In this document: in pieces, positions 29,422 through 39,143 of the stretch
How positions within the stretch are numbered: the first letter of the stretch is position 1
How the letters are laid out: every line of letters begins with the position of its first letter
NCBI GenBank assembly: GCA_963575745.1
Contig: CAUYUJ010007447.1
Coordinates: 351,001-415,000 of the forward strand
Source of the DNA: Prorocentrum cordatum
Lineage: Eukaryota; Sar; Dinophyceae; Prorocentrales; Prorocentraceae
Direction of reading: 5' to 3'
Length of the DNA stretch: 64,000 bases
Position numbers and translations under genes: made by a program
The notes under the pieces: generated by a model
Seen by the model: the letters and a program-made list of their open reading frames with translations, nothing else
What the model was told of the DNA's origin: nothing
The model's database searches: none

Positions 29422-30986
29422 TGCATTGACTCCTTCAGACAGACGATCACGTGTTTTCCCAAGTCATCCGTCCAGGCTGGCAGGCCGCCAGCATCATTCT
29501 GCTCGAGCAAAGTCGGGCACGCATACCAAGAATGACCAAGATCTCCACCGGCCCCTCGCTGGCGGCAGTCAGGATGCGGGCAATGCGGCGTCCTCAACCA
29601 TCCACGTTGGTGCCTTCTCTGCACAGACATGAACCCACCAGCCCACAAGCACCGTAGGGCACCCGCGACTTGGGCATTTTGAATGGTAGCCGCCTTGCCT
29701 CCCACCGTTAGGTTGACTGCCCGCATCCACACCGTCTCATTACCTTCAAGATGCTCCGCATGGTGCTCAAGGATGCTTCGTCCTTGCCAACGCTGCACGC
29801 CGAGCCGTAGTAGCTGTCTAACATCCTTGGGAGGCATTCTCAACAGCGAAATGACCATACCAGTGTCGCTGACGATGGAGGTGCTTTTGGCCATGTCCCA
29901 CCCCACACGTCGTAGAGATAGCCACGTGGCCGCGATGGGACCTCGAACACCCTGCCATCCTGGATCCCGTCCAAACCAAAGAGACTGCAACACACGCCAG
30001 GACCGCTCAAGCCTGCCCATATCCAAACGCACGTCGAACACGAAGCAAGCGTACATGTACACCATGTTGAGAGTCGCATCAAACATAGGATCCATGAACT
30101 TGTCCCTCTGCGTGGTCAGATAAGCCGTGACACTGGCTCCCTTAGCATGGGCACCAGTTATCACCCCAGCCGTCTGCCGTAACTGCTTCAAGTCGCAATC
30201 AGGCACTCCTGATACCGAGTTTCCATGTGCTGCCCCAGCAAGCAAACCAGACCGCCAACTGGCCCCCACTTTGGAGCCTGCAGTCGCTTGGAGCACCTTG
30301 ACGCGACCCATCCTCTTCTGTAGTTTACCCAAGCGACCCTTGGCCACCGTGCGGATCACCTTGCCTCCGACCATGTCATGCCCAAGATTGCGCATCTGCT
30401 TCCTTCGCGTGAGCCTCAACATCTTAGCCCATGGAGGAAATCTCTTGATCACTGCACGAGTTGTGCCCACGTAGCCTGACTTCACAGGTTGAACAAGTAA
30501 TCCCAGACTTCGCATGCCACTCTTAAAGATCCTGGTGGCCTTGATCAGCCCGGTCATCCCATCAAGGTCCTGGCCAACCCATTGCAAGGTACAATCATCA
30601 ACCAGTGCCCGAGGGTGCACGGTAGGACAAATCTCCTGTGCACTGATCAGCGTGCGAATCATGGGCATTGTGAGCAGAGTAGTCGCATGGGTGCAGCCAG
30701 GAATAATGCCTTGCTCCACCTCGCGCATGTAAGAGATCGAGCCAACAGCCTTCATCGCCCTCGGCATCTTATATGAGGTGACCAGCTGCCACAGCAAACG
30801 CAACGGGAATCCAACTTCACGCGCTTCACGAAATAGATTGGATACCCTCACCGTGTCAAAACACTTCCACATATCCATCGTAACCGTAATCGAATATTCC
30901 CCAAGAAGTTTAGACATTTCAGCCATGGCATTGTGGAGAAACGCAGAGCCCGATGACGAATAACCCTGCCTGTTTCCCCATATCAT
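29088..30986 (-). pseudogene. LINE A reverse transcriptase (fingers missing) and zinc knuckle
   Basis: Reading from 30986: NRQGYSSSGSAFLHNA (motif 2-like), ITVTMDMWKCFDTVRVS (motif A, catalytic Asp), EQGIIPGCTHATTLL (motif B), RALVDDCTLQWVG (motif C, a VDD version of YxDD), then PVKSGYVGTTR and connection sequence. A zinc knuckle PHCPHPDCRQRG...GHSWYACP follows before the RNase H frame. The ~100 residues of fingers that normally precede motif 2 are absent: the endonuclease frame stops at 30983 and this frame opens at 30986, consistent with internal deletion. The last ~100 codons (below ~29400) are probably out of the native frame. Domain identity is secure; activity is not expected. Confidence 0.85.
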
Positions 30987-32668
30987 CTCCGATGGGCATC
31001 GATGATCTCCTGTGTCGCCTGCAACCGAGTGGATCGATGCGCTCCACTTGCTCCCCTCTCAAAGGCAGAGTCGACGGACCTTTTCCAACGTGAGCGACCG
31101 ACCTTCTGATGAGCATCAAGCAACCTATCATGCTCCTTCTCGATATGGGCACAGACCTGTTCAAACTCCGCGCATGCAATAATCGAAAACACAGGAGTGG
31201 TCATGAAGAACTCAGACACCCATGCAGGCAGCAACCTGAGCGTGCTTTCACACCCTCGAACGCCATGCATAAACCTCGTGTATCCCACCAGCACTTTAGC
31301 CAGCGCAGAACAATTAGCCCGACCGTTTACGATCCTGTTCCCATTCTGCAAGATTAGCATTTTTCCAACCAGCTTCGCGACATGCCCCTGGACCCTCCGA
31401 CACGGACCAATCCAGCGAAGAGCCGCCCTCCAGGCACGTAGCTCAGGTCCATGTTGCAACCTTGCCAATGGAGGTCGCCATCTGGACTGAACCACCTGGG
31501 TGGCCAGAGGTCCCCCGCGTCCTGACGTCGATGCAGCCTTTGGCCCATCCACGCAGTCATAGACGCCCTGCAACTCAAATTCAATGCCAGCCAATAACGC
31601 ATCCCAAGCCAGACTCAGGTCATCCTCGGACAGGGCATAGAACACCTGTCTCTCCACGTCCCTCCAGTCACAAGGAAACCTCTCGCACCCAATCGGCGGC
31701 ACCTTGGGAAAGGGGATAGGACCCGCGACCCGACGTACCCAAGCAGGCCTGTCCTCCGCTAGCATGGGAAGCACCACAGGTAGATGCACCTTCGTGTTGC
31801 TGTCGTCCACGACGTAGGGCTTGCGAGTCCGAGTTCCCAAATTGGCGCGCACAATGGCGTAGTCATACACGCTGCCAGGCTGTACCAGAAGGCAAGTGGG
31901 TCTCGATGGCGCCGCTACGAAGCCCCGAGCGCCCTCCAGCCAACCAGAATAAAGCAAATCTGGAGTGAGATTCCGGCCGCCCATCGCAATCCAGCCACGT
32001 CCCAAGGCATTCAACACCGAAAGATACCGAGTCGTCTTGACGAGGAGTGCCTCGTTGGCCGCACTCATACCTTCTCCTGAACTAAAATATATGGCAACGA
32101 TACCAACTCCACCTGGCACAATCCAAGAGGCACCAGCTGCAGAGATACGACCTGGCTCAATCACATGATCAGGAAGTGCGGGCGGGGCCTTGACCACAAT
32201 ATGAGTGGGGGCCAAGATTGCCACCCCACCTGACTTGCCGTCCGCCCCTGTCTGCGCTGCACCTCCAAAGAATCCATGATACCCAAGGTCACGCACGTGC
32301 GCCTGCAGAGCAGGTAGATGCTGCGTTAATGTACGATGCTCCTGCACCATGCAAACCTTGGACCTGCACGTCTCCATAAATATCTTGAATGGCCCAAGCC
32401 CCTCCAAATTGACAGAAGTGATGTTACCCTTCAACTTGAGGTCATACTTGGGCCGTTCCTCGCACTCCATCTGTACGCTGGCGGCGTGATGGGCAACGTT
32501 GCTGTTCATCCCGCTCTGCTCATTAAGAATAACACCAGACACACCAGCCGCCTCAATATCTGAAACAGCACTGCTTTCAGTCGATCCTCGAGCCACACCA
32601 GGAACTTGTTCGTCGACAATAATCTTACGAACAGGGGCCCCAACTGTACCCCTGCCGCGTCCTGACAC
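30983..32668 (-). pseudogene. LINE A APE-type endonuclease (EEP) domain
   Basis: EEP-fold landmarks: NITSVNLEGLGPFK, KVCMVQEHR (catalytic Glu region), GKSGGVAILAP, WIAMGGRNLTPD where GGDxN is expected, SVYDYAIVRANL (S.IDY.I) and KVHLPVVLP (final His). The Asp of the GDxN motif is missing, replaced by Arg or removed with a codon, so target-DNA nicking should be lost. C-terminal region (to DAHRR) links to the reverse transcriptase. Upstream, a frame at 32945-32670 reads SPPNLELNAASGEKK and joins across a seven-A run near 32675, a likely slippage frameshift. Usual LINE endonucleases are ~230 residues; this fits. Confidence 0.75.
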
Positions 32669-32941
32669 ACTTTTTTTCCCCAGAAGCTGCGTTCAGTTCA
32701 AGGTTTGGAGGAGAATAAGCGGCCCCTGAGCCGCCAATGCCAGTATCGCCCACAGCAATACCAGGCGAAGCCACCGATGCCAAAGAACTCGTCCTGATCG
32801 AACCCAACGTCGTCGACGCAGTCAAAGCCATGTGCAATCCTTGCAGCACTATCATCGACACCAGTGCGCCCATCATACGCAGGGCGCCGCGCAGCAGCAT
32901 CATGCTGCGGATGAAAAAGTGGAACCCCATTCCTCGGCATC

Positions 32942-34306
32942 TCAATAGGGTGCATGCACGACTGCGAGTCGCTGTCGACCTTGATTGAACAGAGGCATCT
33001 GAACCACACGACCAGCAGCAACCCTAAGGCCTTCCAAGTCCTTGGGTATGTGCTCAGCGAGGTCCGCGGGGTACAACGCCTCGAGAGACGCCCTAAGCTC
33101 CTCCTTGGCATCGGCAATGATGTCGGCCAGTGGCTTGGGCGACTCAGCGGGCGGAAGGTCCTCCACGCCGAGCTCTCCTGCAACGCCGTCCCCGTCAGCG
33201 GCAGCGCCCGAGCCTGCGCCAGCAGCCATCTCTTGCGCGGGAGGGCGCTCGACCGCGCTGACAGCCCGCTCCGCCTCTTCCAAGGAGACCTTCTCCACCG
33301 GTATCTGGCCCATGCTGGCCGACAAAGCCTGCGCCAGGCCACCAGCTTGCTCGGCTGCAAGCCCCAACGCCTCGAGCATCTTGCCCAAGGCGTCCACATC
33401 GACACGCATGCCCTTGCCCTTCTCCTGCAACGCGGCCTCCTCAGGAGCAAGCGGGGCCCGCTTCGTGAGCTCCTGCACCTGCGCACTGAGAGCAACCACT
33501 TCCTTCTCCTGCTCCTCGAGGTCCTGCTGGGCCAGCACCGGGCTCTCTTGGACCTCCTTAAGCTGCTGCTTTCTTGCCGCCACGAGTTCGCGAGAAGCAT
33601 CAGCCCTTTTCTCCGCCGACTTGAGCCGATTCGACATCGTCTGCAGCTTGGCATACATGGGACGCGACTCCTGCAACTTGGCATGCAGCCGCTCCTTCTC
33701 CTCCCGCAGAGTTCCCACATACGCACTCGCCTTCGAGTCCCAGCTGTACTTGGACGCGAACGCCAGCTGCTCCTCAATCTCTTTGAGCCTTTTGCGCATG
33801 TCCGCCTCGTCGTCCTTTCCGTCATCGACCAGCATGGCTTCCCCAGTCTGTGGAGCGCTCTTTTTGACCTCTGCCTGCAACACTCGGATCCGCGCTTCCA
33901 GCTCCCGAATCTTGCTTTGCCCAGCGGCGTCAGCCTGCTGAGCCTGGATCCTCCAAAGGGGCCTCAGGTGGCTTGGCACGGAATGAAGGCTCCAGCGGCT
34001 GAACATTCCCGCCGAACGTGACTCCTTTCGCCAGGCCGCACAGCACACACTTTTTCGCGTGCGCCATGTTCCACCACTGCTTGCCCGTACGTTCGTTTTT
34101 GCAACTCTTGCAGAACCACTTGCTCGCATTCTGCTCCCGAGGCCCCATCGATGCGTCGTCTTGAGAGAGAATCTGCTCACCTGCGGGGCCGCAGGAGGCA
34201 GCTGAACAGCTGGGGCGGACCAACTGTCAGAAAGTGAAAAGATTGAAAGCTGCCGCGGACTAGCGGTATCCAGTGTTGCCAATGCGGGCTTAGCCCGCCA
34301 ACTCAT
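32942..34306 (-). pseudogene. LINE A ORF1: zinc finger and coiled coil
   Basis: The ATG at 34306-34304 lies four bases after the relict spliced leader and starts MSWRAKPALATLDTASPRQL. Near 34180 the frame shifts; the new frame encodes a zinc finger, KWFCKSCKNERTGKQ...KKCVLCGLAKG (C-x2-C-x17-C-x2-C). Near 33950 it shifts back, and a long heptad-rich coiled coil follows (KIRELEARIRVLQAEVKK, MRKRLKEIEEQLAFA, LREEKERLHAKLQES, DLEEQEKEVVALSAQVQEL), then an acidic/Ala tail to HAPY at 32942. Two compensating indels thus surround the finger. ORF1 proteins of LINEs bind the element RNA as multimers through coiled coils; that role is inferred here from layout. A spliced origin for the first shift (CAG/GTGAG at the junction) cannot be excluded. 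Confidence 0.7.
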
Positions 34307-34310
34307 CAGT

Positions 34311-34332
34311 CTTGAGCCAATATGGCTACGGA
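34311..34332 (-). other. Relict dinoflagellate spliced leader (DinoSL)
   Basis: Read on the minus strand, TCCGTAGCCATATTGGCTCA and the final AG match the 22-base dinoflagellate spliced leader except for one T-to-A change. It immediately precedes the start codon of ORF1 (four bases between) and immediately follows the TCC array. A leader added by trans-splicing and then found in genomic DNA marks a reverse-transcribed mature mRNA. Confidence 0.9.
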
Positions 34333-34425
34333 GAGGAGGAGGAGGAGGAGGAGGAGGAGGAGGAGGAGGAGGAGGAGGAGGAGGAGGAGGAGGAGGAGGA
34401 GGAGGAGGAGGAGGACGAGGAGGAG
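34333..34425. repeat. (GGA)n array at 5' end of LINE A
   Basis: About 27 GGA units, then GAC and GGGAGA variants. The junction with the spliced leader shares TCC on the minus strand, so the exact breakpoint is ambiguous by a few bases. Confidence 0.95.
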
Positions 34426-35084
34426 GGAGAGGGAGAGGGAGATGAAAATGAAAAGGGAGAGGAGAAGGACGAAACGGGAGGCGGGAGAGGCTCGCAGAGC
34501 TGAGGTTCGCCAGGCTGTACAGCAACAGCGCCAGGCCGGACGTGGTGCGCGTGGCCAATCTTGTGTGTCAGGCGAGACGCGGGGTACTGCAATCACGGTA
34601 GGTCCGTGACGTGTCGACGTGCGTTCACATCGGCCACGCGCAGAGGTGGGTAGCGGGAGGGGGGGGACTTCTTAAAAACACCCGCTTCTTAGACGGTGCG
34701 GGCTTTGTCTATAGATGTAAGGATGGCGCCTTCTAAGAAGCAGCCTCCTTTTAAGAAGCCTCCCCCCCCTCCCCCTACCCCCTTGTGCGCGCCGCCAATC
34801 GCAGTTGAACGCCGCCGGTGACCCGTGATCGACCAAGATCGAAAGATTTGCGCCATCGGGAAGACGCGATCACTTCATCGGGGGAACGCAGGACCCAGTA
34901 TTGCCAAAACTCTAATTTGCTGCTCCTTTGTGACGGTCCTGGAATGAGTTTCGACGGCCACGGTTTCGTGAGATGTCTGCAATCGGAGTTCGCACCAAAT
35001 TGCAGAACAGTTCTCGCCATTTTTCCGTCGGGCCCGTCAGGCAGATTCGAGTTTCCCAGAAACCAGCGCTCAAATTCTCGCGGC
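34426..35084. other. No gene; GC-rich foldback relative at ~34640-34798
   Basis: 34640-34798 keeps the layout of the GC-rich foldback family (CTTCTTAAAAACACCCGC and CCTTCTAAGAAGC/TTTTAAGAAGCC hairpins, end GTGCGCGCCGCC) but is more AT-rich and lacks a clear duplication. The remainder (34800-35084) shows nothing recognisable. Confidence 0.45.
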
Positions 35085-35089
35085 ATGAC

Positions 35090-35250
35090 TCAGGGGGGGA
35101 AAATCACACAGACACAATTAATCGTCGATTCCCCAGAAAATGTGGAAACATATGGGAAGTGGGGGGAAGACAAAAACCCAGAAAATATGGGAACATAGGG
35201 GGGATCCTGTGATTTGTGTCTATGTATTCGTGTGTCCCAGGGCCCCCCCA
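35090..35250 (+). mobile_element. TCAGGAGG-family MITE, copy 2
   Basis: 161 bp, TCAGGGGGGGAAAATC to AGGGCCCCCCCA. Flanks ATGAC (35085-35089) and ATGAA (35251-35255), 4 of 5 matching. Interior AATTAATCGTCGATTCCCC, GAAGACAAAAACCCAGAAAA and TATTCGTGTGTCC as in the other copies. Confidence 0.85.
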
Positions 35251-35287
35251 ATGAACCCGCCGTACGTTCTTCCTTCCCTGCTCTCGT

Positions 35288-35528
35288 TCGGCGGCGAGCC
35301 CGTCGGGGAAGTGAGTGGGGGGGCTCTTCAGAAGCCCTCCGGCCTTCCGTGGAGGAGGGGGAGAAGGAGGAGGAGGAGGAGGAGGAGGAGGAGGAGGAGG
35401 AGGAGGAGGAGGAGGAGGAGGACGGATCTGTGAGAAGCTTCGAGAACTTCTGAGAAGACGGAGACCTTCCGAGCCTTGCGAGGAGACTGCCCGCCCCGTT
35501 GGACTTTCCCCCCCGGGCTCGCCGCCGA
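35288..35528. mobile_element. GC-rich foldback MITE, copy 4, with internal GGA array
   Basis: Left end TCGGCGGCGAGCCCGTCGGG, right end CCCCCGGGCTCGCCGCCGA. Flanks CTCGT (35283-35287) and CTCCT (35529-35533), 4 of 5. A (GGA)n array (35357-35421) sits inside, explaining its 241-bp length against ~176 bp for copies 1 and 2. Confidence 0.7.
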
Positions 35529-35681
35529 CTCCTTGCCCCCCTCGCCTCGACCGACCCGCTGCTTGGCCCCTGCTGCCGTCCTCGCTGGCCTGCCCGCCCC
35601 TCGCCGCACTCTGGCCGCACGCCGGCGCGCCCCCTCGGGCGTTCGGGCTCCCGTCGCGAAGGCCTGCGCGGCCGTCGGATG

Positions 35682-35823
35682 AGGGAGGAGGAGGAGGAGG
35701 AGGAGGAGGAGGAGGAGGAGGAGGAGGAGGAGGAGGAGGAGGAGGAGGAGGAGGAGGAGGAGGAGGAGGAGGAGGATGGAGTATGAGTATGAGAGTAGTA
35801 TGAGTATGAGTATGAGTATGAGT
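35682..35823. repeat. (GGA)n then (TATGAG)n
   Basis: About 31 GGA units, then eight degenerate hexamers TATGAG. Lies about 890 bp beyond the coding end of LINE B on its 3' side. Confidence 0.95.
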
Positions 35824-36104
35824 CAAGCTAGCCAGCTCGAGCGAGTCAAGCATGGCATGCCCAGTCCCACCCGCCCTCCCACAACATAAGAAGCAAAGCT
35901 GGCACAACTGGGGGCCGAAGTCACACCGGCCAGCCGGTTTGGTACAGCTGATGCGGCCGCGATGGCGGTTGCCGACGGGAACTGGCGAGCGCGTGTTGAA
36001 TGCCGCGCACGCATTGCCAGACGAGTCGAGAATGGCCCGGTACACCGCAGGAAGCCAGAGGTGGCCGGAGGAAGCCCGACGGTCTGACAGGACACCCCAA
36101 AGCA
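35824..36104. other. No recognised gene
   Basis: Mixed sequence; possibly 3' flank of LINE B. No motif. Confidence 0.35.
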
Positions 36105-36222
36105 TTTTTGTGAAAAAGCATTGGGTTTTTGATGTTTTTATGTTGAAATGCTTGCAAAACACGGTGTTCGGTAGGATTCTGACATGAACGCGCGAGTGTG
36201 CTCTTTGTAGTATTTTTTGCAC
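36105..36222. repeat. 118-bp direct repeat, copy 1
   Basis: AT-rich block TTTTTGTGAAAAAGCATTGG, GTTTTTGATGTTTTTATG, TTCGGTAGGATTCTGACATG, GTGTGCTCTTTGTAG. Copy 2 starts 262 bp downstream and differs at few positions. Confidence 0.95.
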
Positions 36223-36366
36223 AGGATTCGCGGCCTGGGTGCATGACAGAGCATCGCGAGTGCACCGCGCGATGACGTGAAATCGCTGGATTTGACCGAA
36301 TTCTTAAGATTCCTATGGTTTTCCTATGATTTCAGCAAGAGAGCCCGGGCGGGAAATTTGTACAAT

Positions 36367-36484
36367 TTTTTGTGAAAAAGCATTGGGTTTTTGATGTTTT
36401 TATGTTGAAATGCTTGCAAACACACGGTGTTCGGTAGGATTCTGACATGAACGCGCGCGTGTGCTCTTTGTGGTGTTTTTTGCA
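36367..36484. repeat. 118-bp direct repeat, copy 2
   Basis: Same block as 36105-36222, with AACACACGG for AAACACGG and GTGGTG for GTAGTA. The sequence between the copies is unrelated. Confidence 0.95.
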
Positions 36485-36712
36485 ATGGATTATCGCCGTG
36501 GACGACAGGACGTCCATGTCGAGAGGAAAAAATAAGAAAAATGTTGATTTTGTATTGTTTTTTACAGGTTAGGATGGGACCACCCGGATGCGCCCGCTAT
36601 CTGCCGGCCTGAGGGGGGAGTAGGAGTATATTCTGATAAGGAATAAGGATATGACCATGTGACAGAGTCAACTGTGCCAACATTACGTGACGAATTACAC
36701 ATGAAGGCATGA

Positions 36713-36958
36713 CTATACAGGACCACGGCTCTGCTTCTCACGTGCACTTAAAACCTTAGGCCATAAACCACGCGAAATCCGATCGAGATACACAGCTCGA
36801 TGTGTGGCGACACGCTTGGTACAGGCCTTGCCAAGTTCACGTAGGACCTCGGAGGCAAACGAACCGCACAACTTACAATAGCAGAGCTTAAGATGTGATT
36901 GATACTGCATGGCATGAGATTGATCCACCCACCCCCCCGCTATGTGCAGACGTGCCAT
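36713..36958 (-). pseudogene. LINE B zinc module 2
   Basis: In the same frame as the RNase H ORF, two codons past its TAG (36967-36965). Reads ARLHIAGGWVDQSHAMQY, then LKLCYCKLCGSFASEVLREL and GKAC: H-x12-C-x2-C-x14-C, followed by HRAVYLDRISRGLWPKV, a match to the R-I-x-R-G-x-x-P tail seen in the other copies. The in-frame continuation shows that the TAG is a recent nonsense change or a read-through site. Confidence 0.65.
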
Positions 36959-36964
36959 GGGGGG

Positions 36965-38383
36965 CTAATAAAGGATGGACCCATTATAGTTGACGGGCTG
37001 GAAACATTCTGACTGGCGCCACTTTGTTGCAGCAGCCCTGCTGGCCGATCCTCCACAACAAGTGCACCTCCTCCCATTCTCATCGAGAGCGTGAGAGGTA
37101 GAGAAGAGGGAGAGGGCATCAGCAGAGGGATGACGGGGGACGGAGGAGGATGATGCTTTTTCCTGAGCACCAGGGGCCGCATCGTCCTCCATCGCGTCGA
37201 TCGTCGCCCTCAGCAGGCGCAAACGCACAAGCCTCGCTCTCCGCTCGTGGATGAGAATACGTTGGCGGAGAGACTCTGGCAAGCGAGCAGCGTTGGCCGC
37301 AGCTCCCGCCACAACATCAACAATCGTGTTGCCAGTGACCGCCGATCTCGGAGCGGCTCCAGCCTGGATCTCCGCACCCCCGAGGTGGCAGTGCACGAAA
37401 ATCAAAGATACGGAGTTGAAACCACGCTCCTGCATGAGTTGTCCGAGCTGAGCCCACAGGTCCGCATCGGGCCCGCTCGGATACTCGAAACGTCTGGCAT
37501 ACCAGCCTTTGATGACTGGCTCACAATCTGTTACATAAGTGATGAAGCCGCTCGTAGCCCAAACAGCTAGAAGCAAGCTCCTTAGCTCTCCGCGGGGAAC
37601 AGCCTGCCTGTCACCGCAGAGTGGCCCACTGATGGTCCCTGCAATGGACATTGTGGGCTCCAGCTCGCGGAAAAGTGCGATGGCACACCCAACACGGCGA
37701 AACTTGGTGACAGCAGTGTCGGGGCCACCGCTGGCGTCGCCAAAGAGCAGCAGCGGAGCCTGGCCCGTGCCATGTCCGAGGCATCCTGGGCCCAGCTCGA
37801 AAGGACCTGTCATTACCCAGGCCTCAGCGTGGGCAGGAGGCGGGACAGCCACCCATGGGGCAGGCAGCAGTCCCGTTAGCCAAAAAGCTGGCTCAGCCTC
37901 CGCTTGCACCGTGGCCTGATACACTAGATCCCCTGTCATGGTATACGCCTCCTTATTGGTGTTAGAACTGCACGTCCAACTGCGATGAAGAGGCGTCTCA
38001 GGCTCAAGCTGGCAACGAGGGCACTTGTCAGTGCCAGCAAACCGTGGGATTTCTGCCTTCTTCCTTGCACGCGTCCACGTGCTGCCAACTGCGACCGACA
38101 ACATAACTTCACTGAGCCGATGGCCAATCTGCGAGACGTCGTGTAATTGTTGAATCAAAACACGATAGGAGTCGACGTCAGATCCGTCCTGCAAGCCTTC
38201 ACCACAATAATGCTGATTAACCTGTTGCCAATACCGTCGCTGCAGCACATCCGACAAATCTTTGAGGAAACCTGCATGGCTGTCCAAGGCCTTCACCCCA
38301 GTATACATCGCATCATCAAATCCCCACTCATCACCTGCAAACTCGTGAGGTTCTGGGATACCCCACCCCGTGGCCGAGGACAC
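36965..38383 (-). pseudogene. LINE B zinc knuckle, RNase H and zinc module 1
   Basis: Begins with linker WGIPEPHEFAGDEWGFDDA, then a knuckle DKCPRCQLEPETPLHRSWTC. RNase H follows: Asp in LLLFGDASGGPD, RRVGCAIALF, Glu in VPRGELRSLLLA, Asp in ITYVTDCEPVIKGWY, VSLIFVHCHLG and GNTIVDVVAGA with the last Asp; all four acidic positions are present. After a basic region comes module 1, SHALDENGRRCTCCGG...SEC (H-x8-C-x2-C-x16-C), then NYNGSILY and TAG. The frame is open upstream of 38383 to about 38535 (WRDHPDVRSGVSRIW), where it joins the reverse transcriptase remnant by a one-base shift. Best-preserved domain of the element. Confidence 0.8.
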
Positions 38384-38528
38384 ATACCATCCCGACTCGA
38401 TAAGATGTAAACTAGCTGCTGAGACTGGTCCTCGGACATACTTGGTGCGGTGCCGTTCTGGGACTCCTCGAAGCTGCTGTGCAACTGTCTGCCAAATACG
38501 AGATACCCCTGACCGTACATCAGGATGG

Positions 38529-39143
38529 TCACGCCAAATGGATATATACGTCTAGGCACTGCACTGGGAGCTTGACGCCTGGATCCTGCTGCGGCGCTCG
38601 GATCGCCAACAGCGTTGTTAAGCACCTGCCCCGCGTCGGCGCCGCGCGCGCAAGCCCCAGCCGTCGCCGTGCCAGCCTCTGGCCGAAGGCCCCGTGCACC
38701 TGGAAGCCGTAGGTGCCCGCAGCCTGCGCGCCTTGGAGCTCCAGGCGGCGCGTTGCCTTGTAGCGACGCGCCGCCTTGGCGAACCTCCCGATCTTCAAAC
38801 TCATGCCCTTGTGCTTAGTGTCCCTCTTGTTGCGCGTCGAGCGTGCTGCTCGAACCCCGCAACTGAGGTCCACTCCAAGGAAGCTCGCCTGAGACTGAGC
38901 CGTGATGTGGTACCCTGCCGGTCGAACAGCACGAGCCATCCATCTCGCATCAGCAACATCAGTACACATGACCACCGACTTCGGGGACACCCGCAGCTTG
39001 CTGGCCTCCAGGGACCTGCACGTGTCCAAGATGCAGGCCTTCAGCCCGCGACGGACGTGTGCACGTGATCCTCGAATCTGTTGTGAGAGGTCGTCGACCC
39101 ACAGTCCATTTCTAGAGGCCACTGCTATTTGCTGCTGCACCAC
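38529..39143 (-). pseudogene. LINE B reverse transcriptase remnant (motif C onward)
   Basis: Starts QIAVASRNGLWVDDLSQQI, the motif C box (VDD), then SKLRVSPKSVVMCTDVADA and ASFLGVDLSCGVRAARSTRN (motif D/E-like LGVDL), KIGRFAKAARRYKATRRLEL and a thumb-like region. Motifs 0 to B (fingers and most of the palm) are absent: the endonuclease frame ends at 39125 and this frame opens at 39143. That fusion is an internal deletion of roughly 250 codons compared with related LINEs. A one-base shift near 38530 leads into the next ORF. Confidence 0.75.

Larger units (their letters stand above)
27858..34332 (-). mobile_element. LINE A: nearly full-length LINE (non-LTR) retrotransposon, disabled
   Basis: A ~6.5-kb minus-strand element. 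In element order: relict spliced leader (34332-34311), ORF1 with zinc finger and coiled coil, APE-type endonuclease, reverse transcriptase, zinc knuckle, RNase H, two C-terminal zinc modules, then ~190 bp of 3' sequence. Both edges meet GGA arrays (27816-27857, 34333 onward), i.e. the element sits in (TCC)n in its own orientation. Damage: several single-base frameshifts, loss of the amino-terminal reverse transcriptase fingers, and an altered endonuclease active site. A 5' end that reaches the spliced leader implies reverse transcription of a trans-spliced, full-length transcript. No poly(A) tail or target-site duplication is resolvable in the repeat. Confidence 0.85.

Noticed and set aside
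30980-30990. ATGA overlap of endonuclease and reverse transcriptase frames as translational coupling
   Set aside because: The downstream frame lacks the polymerase fingers, so the junction is better explained by a deletion.
32698-33825. Arg/Ser-rich 375-codon minus-strand frame over LINE A ORF1
   Set aside because: Shadow of the coiled-coil ORF1 frame.
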